DNA of 64,000 bases, from contig NZ_CP109273.1 of the NCBI RefSeq assembly GCF_045209745.1, positions 6,880,956-6,944,955 on the forward strand, read 5' to 3'. This DNA is from Micromonospora sp045209745 (lineage in GTDB: Bacteria; Actinomycetota; Actinomycetes; Mycobacteriales; Micromonosporaceae). Made by a program: the position numbers and the translations under genes. The notes beneath the pieces are model-generated. The model was not told the origin of the DNA and ran no database searches. It saw nothing but the letters and a program-made list of their open reading frames with translations. This document shows, piece by piece, positions 35,825 to 44,516 of this stretch. Positions within the stretch are counted from its first letter, which is position 1. Every line of letters starts with the position of its first letter.

Positions 35825-36804
35825 AGGCCTGGCAGGTGCACCAGCTCGGTGAGCCGCGCGAGGTGCTGCGGCTGCAGAAGGTGCCCGACCTCGAGCCTGC
35901 CGCCGGGAGGCTCGTGGTGCGGGTGTGTGCTGCTGCGGCCAACTTCCCCGACGTGTTGATGTGCCGGGGCAGGTACCAGGTAAAGCCGGAGCTACCGTTC
36001 ACACCCGGCATCGAACTCTGCGGTGAGGTGGTCGCACTGGGTGAAGGTGCGACCGGCTTCGCGGTCGGCAATCGGGTGATCGGTGCATCGGTGCTTCCCG
36101 CCGGCGGTTTCTCCGAGTACGCGGTGATGGACCCGGCCACCACGTTCCCGGCCCCTGAGTGCCTCGATGACGCCGAGGCGTCCGCGTTCTATATCGGCTA
36201 CCAGACCGGATGGTTCGGGCTGCACCGCAGGGCCCGGTTACAGGCCGGGGAGACACTGCTCGTGCATGCGGCAGCCGGCGGCGTGGGCAGCGCGGCCGTC
36301 CAGCTCGGCAAGGCAGCCGGGGCCCGGGTGGTCGGTGTGGTCGGAGGACCAGACAAGGCCGAGGTGGCCAGGGCTCTGGGCGCGGACGTCGTCGTCGATC
36401 GTCGTTCCGAGGACTTCGTCGCGGTCGTCAAGGAGTTCACCGACGGCCGCGGCGCCGATGTCGTCTACGACCCGGTCGGCGGTGAGGCCTACCAGCGTTC
36501 GACCAAGTGCATCGCGTTCGAGGGGCGGATCCTGGTGGTCGGCTTCGCCGGCGGCGACATCCAGTCCGCCGCCCTCAACCACGCGCTGGTCAAGAGCTAC
36601 TCGATCGTCGGGCTGCACTGGGGCCTGTACAACCAGCACGATCCCGCGGCCGTCCGGCAGTGCCACGACGAGCTGTCCAAGCTGGCAGCCGACGGCCTGG
36701 TCAAGCCGCTGGTCAGCGAACGGCTCGACCTTGGCGATGTCGCCGAGGGCCTGCAGCGGTTGGCGGACGGTACGACGGTCGGCCGAGTCACCTACCTGGC
36801 CTGA
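35821..36804 (+). CDS. NADPH:quinone oxidoreductase family protein (zinc-less MDR)
   Basis: 327 residues. It has the GroES-like N-terminal half (PFTPGIELCGEVVALGEGATG) and the nucleotide-binding motif HAAAGGVGSAAVQLGKAAGA. Zinc ligands of alcohol dehydrogenases are absent. Such enzymes reduce quinones or alpha,beta-unsaturated carbonyls, including enoyl-CoA, with NADPH. It is complete and sits between an SDR remnant and the HAD gene. Confidence 0.88.
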   Translation: MKAWQVHQLGEPREVLRLQKVPDLEPAAGRLVVRVCAAAANFPDVLMCRGRYQVKPELPFTPGIELCGEVVALGEGATGFAVGNRVIGASVLPAGGFSEYAVMDPATTFPAPECLDDAEASAFYIGYQTGWFGLHRRARLQAGETLLVHAAAGGVGSAAVQLGKAAGARVVGVVGGPDKAEVARALGADVVVDRRSEDFVAVVKEFTDGRGADVVYDPVGGEAYQRSTKCIAFEGRILVVGFAGGDIQSAALNHALVKSYSIVGLHWGLYNQHDPAAVRQCHDELSKLAADGLVKPLVSERLDLGDVAEGLQRLADGTTVGRVTYLA

Positions 36805-36853
36805 CCCCCACACCGCCGATCCGGATCCCATGCTGCCGATCGAGGAGGAGCAG

Positions 36854-37534
36854 ATGACGTACGACGAGCGAGTGACCGCCGCTGCGGTGGTCTTCGACTA
36901 CGGCGGTGTTCTCACCAGCCCAGTGCGTGACTCGATCGCGGCCTGGCTGAAGCGGGACGGGATCGACCCAGTGTCGTTCTCCAGAACATTGAAGGCGTGG
37001 ATGTCCCGATCCGCGCCCGAGGGCACACCGATCCACCGCCTGGAGACCGGTGAGCTTGCCGCCGCGCAGTTCGATACCCTGCTCGCCGCGGAACTGGTCG
37101 CCACCGATGGTGGACCGGTCGCCCCCAACGGGCTGCTGCAGGCACTGTTCGCCGAGATGCGCCCGGACCCGTTGATGTTCGACCTCGTCGAAGAGCTCAA
37201 GTCCGCCGGCGTGCGGGTCGCCCTGCTGTCCAATAGCTGGGGCAACACCTACCCGCGGGAGCTGATCGACGCGTTGTTCGACCCGGTGGTCATCTCTGGC
37301 GAGGTCGGGATGCGTAAACCGAACCCGGAGATCTTCGCGCACACCCTGAAGCTGCTCGGTGTCGAGCCCGGTGCGGCGGTGTTCGTCGACGACGCCGTCG
37401 CGAACATTGAGGGTGCGAGACGGGCAGGCCTGCAGGCGGTCCTGCACATCGACGTACACGAAACAAGAAGTCAGCTTGCTCGGCACGTTGCGGGCCTGAA
37501 CACCACCACACCACAGCTGGAGGAGACTCCGTGA
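36854..37534 (+). CDS. HAD-superfamily hydrolase, ACAD10-N / epoxide-hydrolase-N type
   Basis: 226 residues from ATG 36854, placed by GAGGAGGAG just upstream; ATG 36830 is less likely. The nucleophile motif VFDYGGVLTS has Gly where phosphatases have the second Asp (DxD), as in dehalogenase-like and ACAD10-type domains. Motif II is LLSNSWG, Lys is in VGMRKPNPE and the acidic motif is VFVDDAVANIEGA. With the APH and acyl-CoA dehydrogenase genes downstream it reproduces the HAD-APH-ACAD order of the single human protein ACAD10. Confidence 0.83.
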   Translation: MTYDERVTAAAVVFDYGGVLTSPVRDSIAAWLKRDGIDPVSFSRTLKAWMSRSAPEGTPIHRLETGELAAAQFDTLLAAELVATDGGPVAPNGLLQALFAEMRPDPLMFDLVEELKSAGVRVALLSNSWGNTYPRELIDALFDPVVISGEVGMRKPNPEIFAHTLKLLGVEPGAAVFVDDAVANIEGARRAGLQAVLHIDVHETRSQLARHVAGLNTTTPQLEETP

Positions 37535-37889
37535 CCGCGATCCGTCGTACCGCCATCGTCAACGGAGCCGCACGCGGCACCGGCGCCGCCGTCGCCAAGC
37601 GGCTCAGCGAGGACGGGTTCGCAGCCGCCGTACTTGACCTGGACGAGTCGGCGGGCAAGCCGGTCGTCGAGGAGATCGGCTTCATCGAGACCGAGAGGAC
37701 CGCAACCACCGTTGCCCCGGGTCGGTGTCCCGTTCGAGGACTTCAAAGCGGCTGCCGCCGCGCAGATCCCGCTAGGCCGCGTCGGTCAGCCCCACGACAT
37801 CGCCGCCACTGTCTCATTCTTCGCGTGGGAGGACGCATCGTTCGTCTCCGGCCCAGGTCATCTACGTCGCTGGCGGACCGCGCGACTGA
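37531..37889 (+). pseudogene. SDR remnant, deleted and twice frameshifted
   Basis: The first frame gives an SDR N-terminus (AIVNGAARGTGAAVAKRLSE) up to about residue 50. After a deletion of the central 150 or so residues the C-terminus continues in another frame (FEDFKAAAAAQIPLGRVGQP then DIAATVSFFAWEDASFVSG). A third frame carries the last residues QVIYVAGGPRD to TGA 37887-37889. Bases 37890-38067 hold no recognisable gene. The start overlaps the HAD stop as GTGA. Confidence 0.75.
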
Positions 37890-38067
37890 GATGCCGTGAA
37901 CGTACGTTGGCGGCTCTTCGCACTCATGGCGACACATGTACGGACATCACCCCGCGTCACAGGAGTAGGCAATGCAGAGTTCAACGGGCTCGACGAGTTC
38001 GAGGGCAGGCAGTCGGGTCCCACAGGGTCCACGCGGGTGCCGAGACCATCTCCGTGCTGGTGCCCTG

Positions 38068-39147
38068 ATGAGTGAGCAGGTGGATACAGCCAGCCGGGGC
38101 CTTGCCGGCGACGACCTTGCAGCGGGCAACCCTCCGGGACTCGACCTGGCAAAGTTCGAGGCGTTCCTCCAGCGCGCCTGCCCGGGCACGGTTGGGGGGC
38201 CGTTGCGGGCGCGGGTGATCGCGGGTGGCAAGTCCAACCTCACCTACGAGGTTACCGACGGCAGCAGCTGGTGGATCGTACGTCGGCCGCCGCTCGGTCA
38301 CGTCCTCGCGACCGCCCACGACATGACCCGCGAGTACCGGGTGATCAGCGCGCTGCAGGGCACCGACGTGCCGGTACCGCAAACGTTCGCGCTGTGTGAG
38401 GACCCGGACGTGGTCGGCGCTCCGTTCTACGTGATGCAGCGGGTGGACGGTACGCCGTACCGCCACGCCGCACAGCTGCGACCACTAGGCGTGGAACGCG
38501 TCAACGCCATCTCCACCCGGATGGTCGACGCCCTCGCTGCGCTGCACCGCGTCGACCCCGCCGCCATCGGCCTCAGCGACTTCGGCCGCCCGGACGGCTT
38601 CCTCACCCGTCAGGTCCGACGCTGGCGCAAACAGCTCGACGCCTCCCGCAGCCGGGACCTCGCCGGCGCCGAACAGTTGCACGCGCTGCTGGAGGCCAAC
38701 ATGCCGACGGCCGGGTCGGCGCCCGCCATCGTGCACGGCGACTACCGGCTGGACAACCTGCTGGTCGACCGCGACGACCAGATTGCCGCGGTGATCGACT
38801 GGGAGATGGCCACCATCGGGGATCCGCTCACCGACGTCGCGCTGCTGCTTGTCTATCAACGGATGCCCGCGCTCGACGGCGGGTACGTCGTCACCGACGC
38901 CTGCACCGCCCCGGGCTTCATCACCGACACCGAGATCCTCCGTTGCTATGCCGCAGCCAGCGGACGGGACCTGTCGCGGCTGGGCTTTCATCTCGCACTC
39001 GCCTACTTCAAGATCGCCGTGATCCTCGAAGGCATCCACTACCGCCACACCCACGGGCAGACCGTCGGCCAGGGGTTCGAAACCATCGGCACCATCGTTG
39101 AGCCCCTGATCGCCGCCGGACTCACCTCGCTGAAGGAGCACAACTGA
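38068..39147 (+). CDS. APH-like phosphotransferase (ACAD10/11-type kinase)
   Basis: 359 residues from ATG 38068. Kinase landmarks are present: GGKSNLTYEV (nucleotide loop), VHGDYRLDN (catalytic loop) and VIDWEMATIGDPLTD (metal-binding Asp). This class is found beside or fused to acyl-CoA dehydrogenases, as in mammalian ACAD10 and ACAD11, where the kinase domain phosphorylates 4-hydroxyacyl-CoA and the dehydrogenase domain removes the phosphate. The TGATG overlap with the ACAD gene supports a joint function here. Antibiotic phosphorylation is unlikely. Confidence 0.87.
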   Translation: MSEQVDTASRGLAGDDLAAGNPPGLDLAKFEAFLQRACPGTVGGPLRARVIAGGKSNLTYEVTDGSSWWIVRRPPLGHVLATAHDMTREYRVISALQGTDVPVPQTFALCEDPDVVGAPFYVMQRVDGTPYRHAAQLRPLGVERVNAISTRMVDALAALHRVDPAAIGLSDFGRPDGFLTRQVRRWRKQLDASRSRDLAGAEQLHALLEANMPTAGSAPAIVHGDYRLDNLLVDRDDQIAAVIDWEMATIGDPLTDVALLLVYQRMPALDGGYVVTDACTAPGFITDTEILRCYAAASGRDLSRLGFHLALAYFKIAVILEGIHYRHTHGQTVGQGFETIGTIVEPLIAAGLTSLKEHN

Positions 39148-40376
39148 TGGACTTCGCGTTCGATCCCAGAACCGAAGAGCTGCGCGAGAAGCTGCTCGCG
39201 TTCATGGATGAGAAGATCCACCCAGCCGAACCGGTGTTCGCCGAGCAACTCGCGGCCCTACACGATCCCTGGGCCTGGTCCACCGTCCCGGTCCTGAGGC
39301 AGTTGCGGGCCGAGGCCCGCGTCCGAGGCTTGTGGAACCTCTTCCTGCCCGGCGAGCACGGCGTCGGCCTGACCAACCTGCAGTACGCTCCCCTCGCCGA
39401 GATCACCGGGCGCAGCGGCCACCTCGCGCCGGCCGCCCTGAACTGCGCCGCCCCGGACACCGGCAACATGGAGGTTCTCTCCACGTTCGGCACCGACCAG
39501 CAAAAGAAGCAATGGCTGCAACCGCTGCTCGCCGGCGAGATCCGCTCGTCGTTCGCGATGACCGAACCCGACGTCGCATCCTCCGACGCCACCAACATCG
39601 CCACCCGCATCGATCGCGACGGCGACGACTACGTCATCAACGGCCGCAAATGGTGGATCACCGGGGCGATGAACCCCGAGGCGAAGATCTTCATCGTGAT
39701 GGGCAAGACCGACCCGTCGGCCGAGCGACACCGCCAGCAGAGCCAGATCCTCGTCCCGCGCGACACCCCCGGCCTGACGATCAAACGCGGCATGCAGGTG
39801 TTCGGATACGACGACCGCGACCACGGAGGCCACGCGGAACTCGAGTTCACCGACGTACGAGTCCCCGCCTCGAACCTCATCGGTGGCGAGGGGGACGGGT
39901 TCGCCATCGCCCAGGCACGACTCGGCCCCGGCCGCATCCACCACTGCATGCGATCGATCGGCGTCGCCGAACGCGCCATCGAGCTGATGTGCGCCCGCGC
40001 CTCTGATCGGGTCGCGTTCGGGAAGCCGCTCGCCGAACAGGGTGTCGTCCGGGACTGGATCGCAGAGTCGCGGGTGCGGGTGGAGCAGCTGCGGCTACTC
40101 GTACTCAAGGCCGCCTGGTTGATGGACACCGTCGGGAACAAGGGCGCGCACACCGAGATCCAGGCAATCAAGATAGCGGCGCCGAAGACCGTCGAGTGGA
40201 TCCTGGACAAGGCCATCCAGGTACACGGCGCCGGCGGACTGAGCCAGGACTTCCCGCTGGCCGCATCGTTCGCCGGGATCCGCACCCTGCGGTTCGCCGA
40301 CGGCCCAGACGAAGTACACAAGAACGCGCTAGCCCGCAACGAGCTCAAGCGCCAGACGAATGCGAGAACCGCATGA
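39147..40376 (+). CDS. Acyl-CoA dehydrogenase, ACAD10/11-type
   Basis: 409 residues, complete: FAMTEPDVASSDATNI (FAD/substrate loop), KWWITGAMNPEAKIFIVMG, LGPGRIHHCMRSIGVAERA and the C-terminal HGAGGLSQDFPLAASFAGIR with R-x-DGPDEVH. The TEPDVASSDATN and RIHHCMR signatures are those of the ACAD11 subgroup. Coupled to the kinase gene, it probably converts phosphorylated 4-hydroxyacyl-CoA to the enoyl form (family inference). It is the last complete gene of the operon. Confidence 0.88.
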   Translation: MDFAFDPRTEELREKLLAFMDEKIHPAEPVFAEQLAALHDPWAWSTVPVLRQLRAEARVRGLWNLFLPGEHGVGLTNLQYAPLAEITGRSGHLAPAALNCAAPDTGNMEVLSTFGTDQQKKQWLQPLLAGEIRSSFAMTEPDVASSDATNIATRIDRDGDDYVINGRKWWITGAMNPEAKIFIVMGKTDPSAERHRQQSQILVPRDTPGLTIKRGMQVFGYDDRDHGGHAELEFTDVRVPASNLIGGEGDGFAIAQARLGPGRIHHCMRSIGVAERAIELMCARASDRVAFGKPLAEQGVVRDWIAESRVRVEQLRLLVLKAAWLMDTVGNKGAHTEIQAIKIAAPKTVEWILDKAIQVHGAGGLSQDFPLAASFAGIRTLRFADGPDEVHKNALARNELKRQTNARTA

Positions 40377-40435
40377 GTGAACAGCTTGCTGTCCAGGACC
40401 ACGTACGGCCAGCCGTCGTCGGCGACCCGCTGTAA
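40373..40435 (+). pseudogene. 20-codon ORF, probable stub of the next operon gene
   Basis: ATG 40373 overlaps the acyl-CoA dehydrogenase stop as ATGA and encodes MSEQLAVQDHVRPAVVGDPL before TAA. The coupling and position are those of a real next gene, but the frame ends at the breakpoint with the unrelated TPR gene. It marks the junction between the catabolic region and the second accessory island. Confidence 0.35.
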
Positions 40436-40441
40436 CGCCTC

Positions 40442-41872
40442 GTGCCGACAGCCGCTGACACGGGCGAAGGTGACTCCGACCGACGTTCGATCGCCGTGGT
40501 GTGGACGGTGACCATGGATGCAATCGACCACAAGAACCCGCTCGCCACCACGGTGCTGGACCTGCTCGCTTGGCTGGCCGCTGACGAGCTGCCCGACAGC
40601 GTGCTGCTCCCGCTTTCCGACAACTCCCGGGATGTCGCCGACGCATTGTCTTTGCTGGCCTCGTACTCCATGATCAGCCGTCGTGCCGGCGGCACGACAG
40701 TGCACCGGCTGGTCCAGTCTGTTACCCGCAGCGCCGCAACAACGGCTGGGCAGGCGAAGGCTGTTGGTGACCTTGCGGCTGAGCTTCTTCTTATCGCTGT
40801 GCCGGATGATCCGGCCATGAACCTGGCAGGCTGGCCGCTGTGGACAGCGCTGCTGCCCCACATCAAAGCGCTGGTGGAACACACTGCACAGGAGCAGATC
40901 AGCGCCGACTTGCTGTGGCTGCGGGATCGCGCAGCGACCTTCCAACAGAATCAGGGAAACCTGACCGCCGCAATCGCCGAGTTCGAGCAGATCGTCGCCG
41001 CCAGCGAACGTCTGCTGGGATCTGAACATCGCAACTCCCTGACCGCGCGGGGCAACCTCGCCAGCGCTCTATGGCAGGCCGGACGCACGAACGATGCGAT
41101 CGCCATCGAGGAGCAAACCGCCACCGAGTGGGAGCGGCTGTTCGGGGTCGGGCACGAGGGCACGTTGACCGCTCGCGCCAACCTCGCCGTCTCCTACCGG
41201 CAGGCGGGCCAGTTCAGCAAGGCGATCGATATCCAGGAGAGGCTGCTGGCCCCGTACGAGCGCGTCTACGGTGCGGAGAACCTCAGTACCTTGCGTCTGC
41301 GTGACAACCACGCAGCCTCCTACCGGTACGCGGGCCGGTTCGCTGAAGCAGTCGCGTTCTCGGAAGCCGTTGTCGCCGACTTCGAACGCCTGCTCGGTGC
41401 CGAGCATCCCGCGACATTGGAGGCCAGCAGCAACCTGGCAATTTCGTACCGGCTGGAGGGACGTCCTGATAAGGCCATTCTCATCGAGGAGGAGGTCCTG
41501 GCTGTCCGTGAGCGATTGTTTGATCCGAAGCATCCGGACACGCTGACCGCTCGAGACAACCTCGCCGGATCGTACCGGCAGGCGGATAGAATCGACGACG
41601 CCACCGCGCTGTCGGAACAGGTCGTGCCGGACTTCGAACGCCTGCTCGGTGTCGATCATCCAGATACGATCAATGCCCGTAGCGGCCTCGGCCTCAACTA
41701 TGCACTTGCCGGCCGCACCGATGAGGCGACAGCCATCTTCGAACGGCTTGTCGCCGACACCGACCGACTACTCGGCAGCGATCACCCGGACGCGAGGGCG
41801 GCGAGCGTCATGTTGAGTCACCTACGCACCGGCGACTGGCGGGCCAGCATGGTCCAAAGGCGCGGGTCTTGA
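40442..41872 (+). CDS. C-terminal portion of a STAND/NB-ARC-type protein: winged helix plus TPRs
   Basis: 476 residues from GTG 40442. Residues ~15-110 match the post-NB-ARC winged-helix region of actinobacterial STAND proteins (VVWTVTMDAIDHKNPLATTV ... TTVHRLVQSVTRSAA). Residues ~165-470 hold about seven tetratricopeptide repeats of the 42-residue kind (LTARGNLASALWQAGRTNDA, ERLLGSEHPDT). The NB-ARC ATPase core is missing and the frame begins right at the junction with the acyl-CoA operon, so this is probably a 5'-truncated gene. An orphan NB-ARC N-terminus lies at 44099-44515 on the other strand. Confidence 0.75.
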   Translation: MPTAADTGEGDSDRRSIAVVWTVTMDAIDHKNPLATTVLDLLAWLAADELPDSVLLPLSDNSRDVADALSLLASYSMISRRAGGTTVHRLVQSVTRSAATTAGQAKAVGDLAAELLLIAVPDDPAMNLAGWPLWTALLPHIKALVEHTAQEQISADLLWLRDRAATFQQNQGNLTAAIAEFEQIVAASERLLGSEHRNSLTARGNLASALWQAGRTNDAIAIEEQTATEWERLFGVGHEGTLTARANLAVSYRQAGQFSKAIDIQERLLAPYERVYGAENLSTLRLRDNHAASYRYAGRFAEAVAFSEAVVADFERLLGAEHPATLEASSNLAISYRLEGRPDKAILIEEEVLAVRERLFDPKHPDTLTARDNLAGSYRQADRIDDATALSEQVVPDFERLLGVDHPDTINARSGLGLNYALAGRTDEATAIFERLVADTDRLLGSDHPDARAASVMLSHLRTGDWRASMVQRRGS

Positions 41873-42290
41873 GATGTGGCCGAACGCATTATCGGCAGCC
41901 GATCTCTGTCTAACGTCGGGCATGTAAGTCTCGGAAGAATGATCCTCAGTCGATTTGCCTGTCAAGAGGCGTGCAAGGCTCGCTGACGCCCATAGGCGGA
42001 TCTGCCGATTAGCGGGCACCCAACAATGCCGATGCGCAAAGTAGCCTTCAGGGATGACTGCCGACTCGGGTCATGTCAGCCCCTCGACGGGCCGGTGCCG
42101 GCAGAGCGATTTTGCCAGATCGCTCGCGCCGTGCGCGAGAATATCACTTTCGGAGTGGACCTCGTCATGGTTCACTACGAGAAACGGTCCGAGGGTGTCA
42201 GCCTCGTGCAGCGCCGCGCCCGCCATCACTGTTTAAGCTGCGGTTTGGTTCGGAGCGCAACGACTGGTGGTGACCACCCGGCTTGCCGCG
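41873..42290. other. Intergenic stretch without a recognisable gene
   Basis: No coding frame with convincing codon usage, RNA or repeat was seen. GCGGATCTGCCGAT occurs here (near 41996) and again at 43288, but no larger repeat could be built from it. Confidence 0.4.
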
Positions 42291-42293
42291 TTT

Positions 42294-43085
42294 TCACGTC
42301 CGCTGGACAGGTATGCCGTCGCCCTGCCAGGAGTCGCGGTTGCGAACGCCGTCGAGCTGGACCCGGAGATCTGCGTCAGCCAGCGATGGCGTTGCTTGCA
42401 GCATCGGCTGGTCCCTGGCACCCACCTGCGCCTGCGCGGACGGTACGGCCGCGCTGCCCAGCTCCGTCAGGTCATCATCGACGATCCGTGAACCCAGCAC
42501 GAGTTTTATCTGCTGGTCACGGAGCCGTTCGGCCGCGTCGGCTACGCGAAGGCGCTGTTGCACCTCTGTCCAGCTCATAATGGGCTTCTCCGCCTCGACC
42601 GCGGTACCCGCAAGGTGCGTCACGTCAGCTGGCTCAACCTGCACTGCGGCCGGCTCGAGCTCCACGGACGCAGCGGCCTCAACGGCAGCTCTAGCTCGTC
42701 TAGCCTTCCAATCCGCCACGGTCTGCTTACCCCACGCCCAGGCCTTCGGGCCCCCTGTCTCAAAAACCCAATCCACGGTCTTCATCCCAGCGAGGACAAG
42801 GGCGTCGGCCAATGCATCGACGGCGCCGTTATCGCCGCGCTGCAACGGCCGCCCGGCGGCAACGCGCTGGCGGTGCTCCGGCGGTTCCCGAGGACGCTCA
42901 GCCAGGTCCTCTTCGGTGGGCAGCGTGATCGTCATCTCCCCGGCTTTGCGTGAACTGCCCGGTAGACGTGTTGCTGGGCTGTAGCTGCCCGGCTTCTTCC
43001 GCGAGTCGAACGGTTCTTGCCCGTCCTCCCACTCCGCCACCACAAGCCTTCTCGGCACCGCTATCCCCCTGTCCCAGCCGTCCAC
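42294..43085 (-). CDS. Hypothetical protein, 263 aa
   Basis: The frame is open for 264 codons on the minus strand, from MDGWDRGIAVPRR to GDGIPVQRT. A later start at MTITLPTEEDLAER is plausible. It is rich in Ala, Glu and Arg, with predicted long helices (GKQTVADWKARRARAAVEAA; SWTEVQQRLRVADAAERL) and no transmembrane segment. The family is not recognised. The plus strand has no better frame. Confidence 0.45.
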   Translation of the reverse strand: MDGWDRGIAVPRRLVVAEWEDGQEPFDSRKKPGSYSPATRLPGSSRKAGEMTITLPTEEDLAERPREPPEHRQRVAAGRPLQRGDNGAVDALADALVLAGMKTVDWVFETGGPKAWAWGKQTVADWKARRARAAVEAAASVELEPAAVQVEPADVTHLAGTAVEAEKPIMSWTEVQQRLRVADAAERLRDQQIKLVLGSRIVDDDLTELGSAAVPSAQAQVGARDQPMLQATPSLADADLRVQLDGVRNRDSWQGDGIPVQRT

Positions 43086-43474
43086 ACCGCACCGCAGGCG
43101 AAGCCCTCACGAGCCCTATCCGCCGGACCACTATGTTCGCAGACCCTGTCACGGCCGGCCGTCGGTGGACAAACCCGTCGGCAGCTCTGCCTGCCAGTCG
43201 TCCGGCTGCTTACGTTCCATCGACTGTCAGGACGAAGTTGGCCCCATCGCCCCTTGCCGCGCGACTCCACCGTCTGTGACCGAGGGCGCGGATCTGCCGA
43301 TGAGAACGCGTTTGATCATGCCGATGTGAGGGCGTTCGAAGGCGGCCAGCGGAGAGTTCAGGGTATAGGAGTTGATCACTAGGGGATGTCGTCACGTTGA
43401 GAACGCATGGTGGCGCCGTCGAATCCTGGTTCCTTCCTGTACGAGAAGGGGTCGGTTAACCTATCATCCATCGA
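43086..43474. other. Intergenic stretch, GC drops towards the right
   Basis: No gene was recognised. From about 43400 the base composition shifts to a lower GC than the catabolic region, marking the start of a probably foreign segment that includes the next gene. Confidence 0.4.
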
Positions 43475-44098
43475 GTGGCGCTAAGACGTGTTGTTCCAAA
43501 GGTAATCACTGTCGACCTCGGATACTTGCGTATGTGGCGAGACGATCTCGATCGAATGGTGGCCGTTCTTCACAAGATATCCCATCAAAAAGTTGATATG
43601 AAGGTTGACGACTACGAGATCGACGATGTCGCCGACATTGCCGATCTTGCGTCGCAGGGCGTCCACGCTGTGAGGAGCTTTTCTTTCACCGGCGGAAACT
43701 CGGGTGAGGTGACGCTCCAGCTCGGTAAGGACATCAGCCTTCTCCAGATAACGGGTGATGATTTAGCATCTAAGGGGGCAGCTCAAGAAGTCTACGAAAT
43801 AGCACTTGGGTGCCGCAGGCTAGTCACCCCTGACTTTGTTGACACCCTTTTCGGAGCTGCTCTTCTTGTTGCCCCCGTCGTCGGCCGCGCAATCTACGAT
43901 GGGCTGTCGCGGCGACGCGATGTGGAGCGGCCGAAGCCTCGAGTGCTACTTGATACTAGAACGAGAAAAGAAGCACCGACCTTTTGGGATGCCAAGAAAC
44001 GCGATGTGTGGATTACGGTTGTGAGCAACATTATTTCACTCGGGATCGGCGGCCTTATCGGTTACTTCATCAACATCTGGACTGCTGGCAAAAATTGA
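43475..44098 (+). CDS. Hypothetical membrane-anchored protein, 207 aa
   Basis: It starts at GTG 43475. The N-terminal ~120 residues are soluble and mixed alpha/beta (MWRDDLDRMVAVLHKISHQK ... FTGGNSGEVTLQLGKD). A hydrophobic segment at ~125-145 (TLFGAALLVAPVVGRAIYDG) and a C-terminal transmembrane helix (SNIISLGIGGLIGYFINIW) follow. Codon usage is visibly less GC-rich than in the neighbouring operons. The family is not recognised. It lies between two STAND fragments and could be an effector or sensor, but this is only context. Confidence 0.6.
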   Translation: MALRRVVPKVITVDLGYLRMWRDDLDRMVAVLHKISHQKVDMKVDDYEIDDVADIADLASQGVHAVRSFSFTGGNSGEVTLQLGKDISLLQITGDDLASKGAAQEVYEIALGCRRLVTPDFVDTLFGAALLVAPVVGRAIYDGLSRRRDVERPKPRVLLDTRTRKEAPTFWDAKKRDVWITVVSNIISLGIGGLIGYFINIWTAGKN

Positions 44099-44515
44099 GG
44101 GGGCGCCGACTCGGACCGCTGTGCGGGCGTAGTCGGTGATGATCTGCTCAGGGCTGCCCGCCGCCACCCACATCACCAGGACGGTGCCGCGCTCGATCGC
44201 GTCCGGGGCGAACCATGCCGCCAGCTGGGACTTGCCGACACCTCCTCCACCGGCAAGGACCCGGGTCCCGGCAGGCGCGCTGCCGGAGCCGTCCTCCGGT
44301 TGGGTTAGGACGACGTCGTCGCCACGGCGGCGGGCTGCCAAGATCTGCTTCCGCAGCCCCGGCCGAGGTTGGAATGCCGACGCCAACGGGGGAAGCTGTG
44401 TCGGGCGCCGTCGTGGTGATGTTGGTGGCAGGCGGCTTAGAGCGACCGGCGATAGGTCAAGATCTGGACAGGTAGGCATCCCGGGGTAGCAAGCAGGCAC
44501 GGGTCCATCGATCAT
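44099..44515 (-). pseudogene. NB-ARC N-terminal fragment of a STAND/TPR protein
   Basis: About 139 residues on the minus strand: FQPRPGLRKQILAA, the P-loop VLAGGGGVGKSQLAAWFA, and the following strand MWVAAGSPEQIITDYA typical of actinobacterial NB-ARC/TPR proteins. The frame then runs into unrelated sequence near 44098 and has no Walker B or TPRs. Its 5' end abuts the IS5-type element. The P-loop half here and the winged-helix/TPR half at 40442-41872 would make one normal protein if joined. Confidence 0.7.
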
Positions 44516-44516
44516 C

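Noticed and set aside
38068..39147. Antibiotic-resistance aminoglycoside phosphotransferase
   Set aside because: The APH fold is present, but the coupling to an ACAD11-type dehydrogenase and the sequence type indicate an acyl-CoA metabolism kinase.
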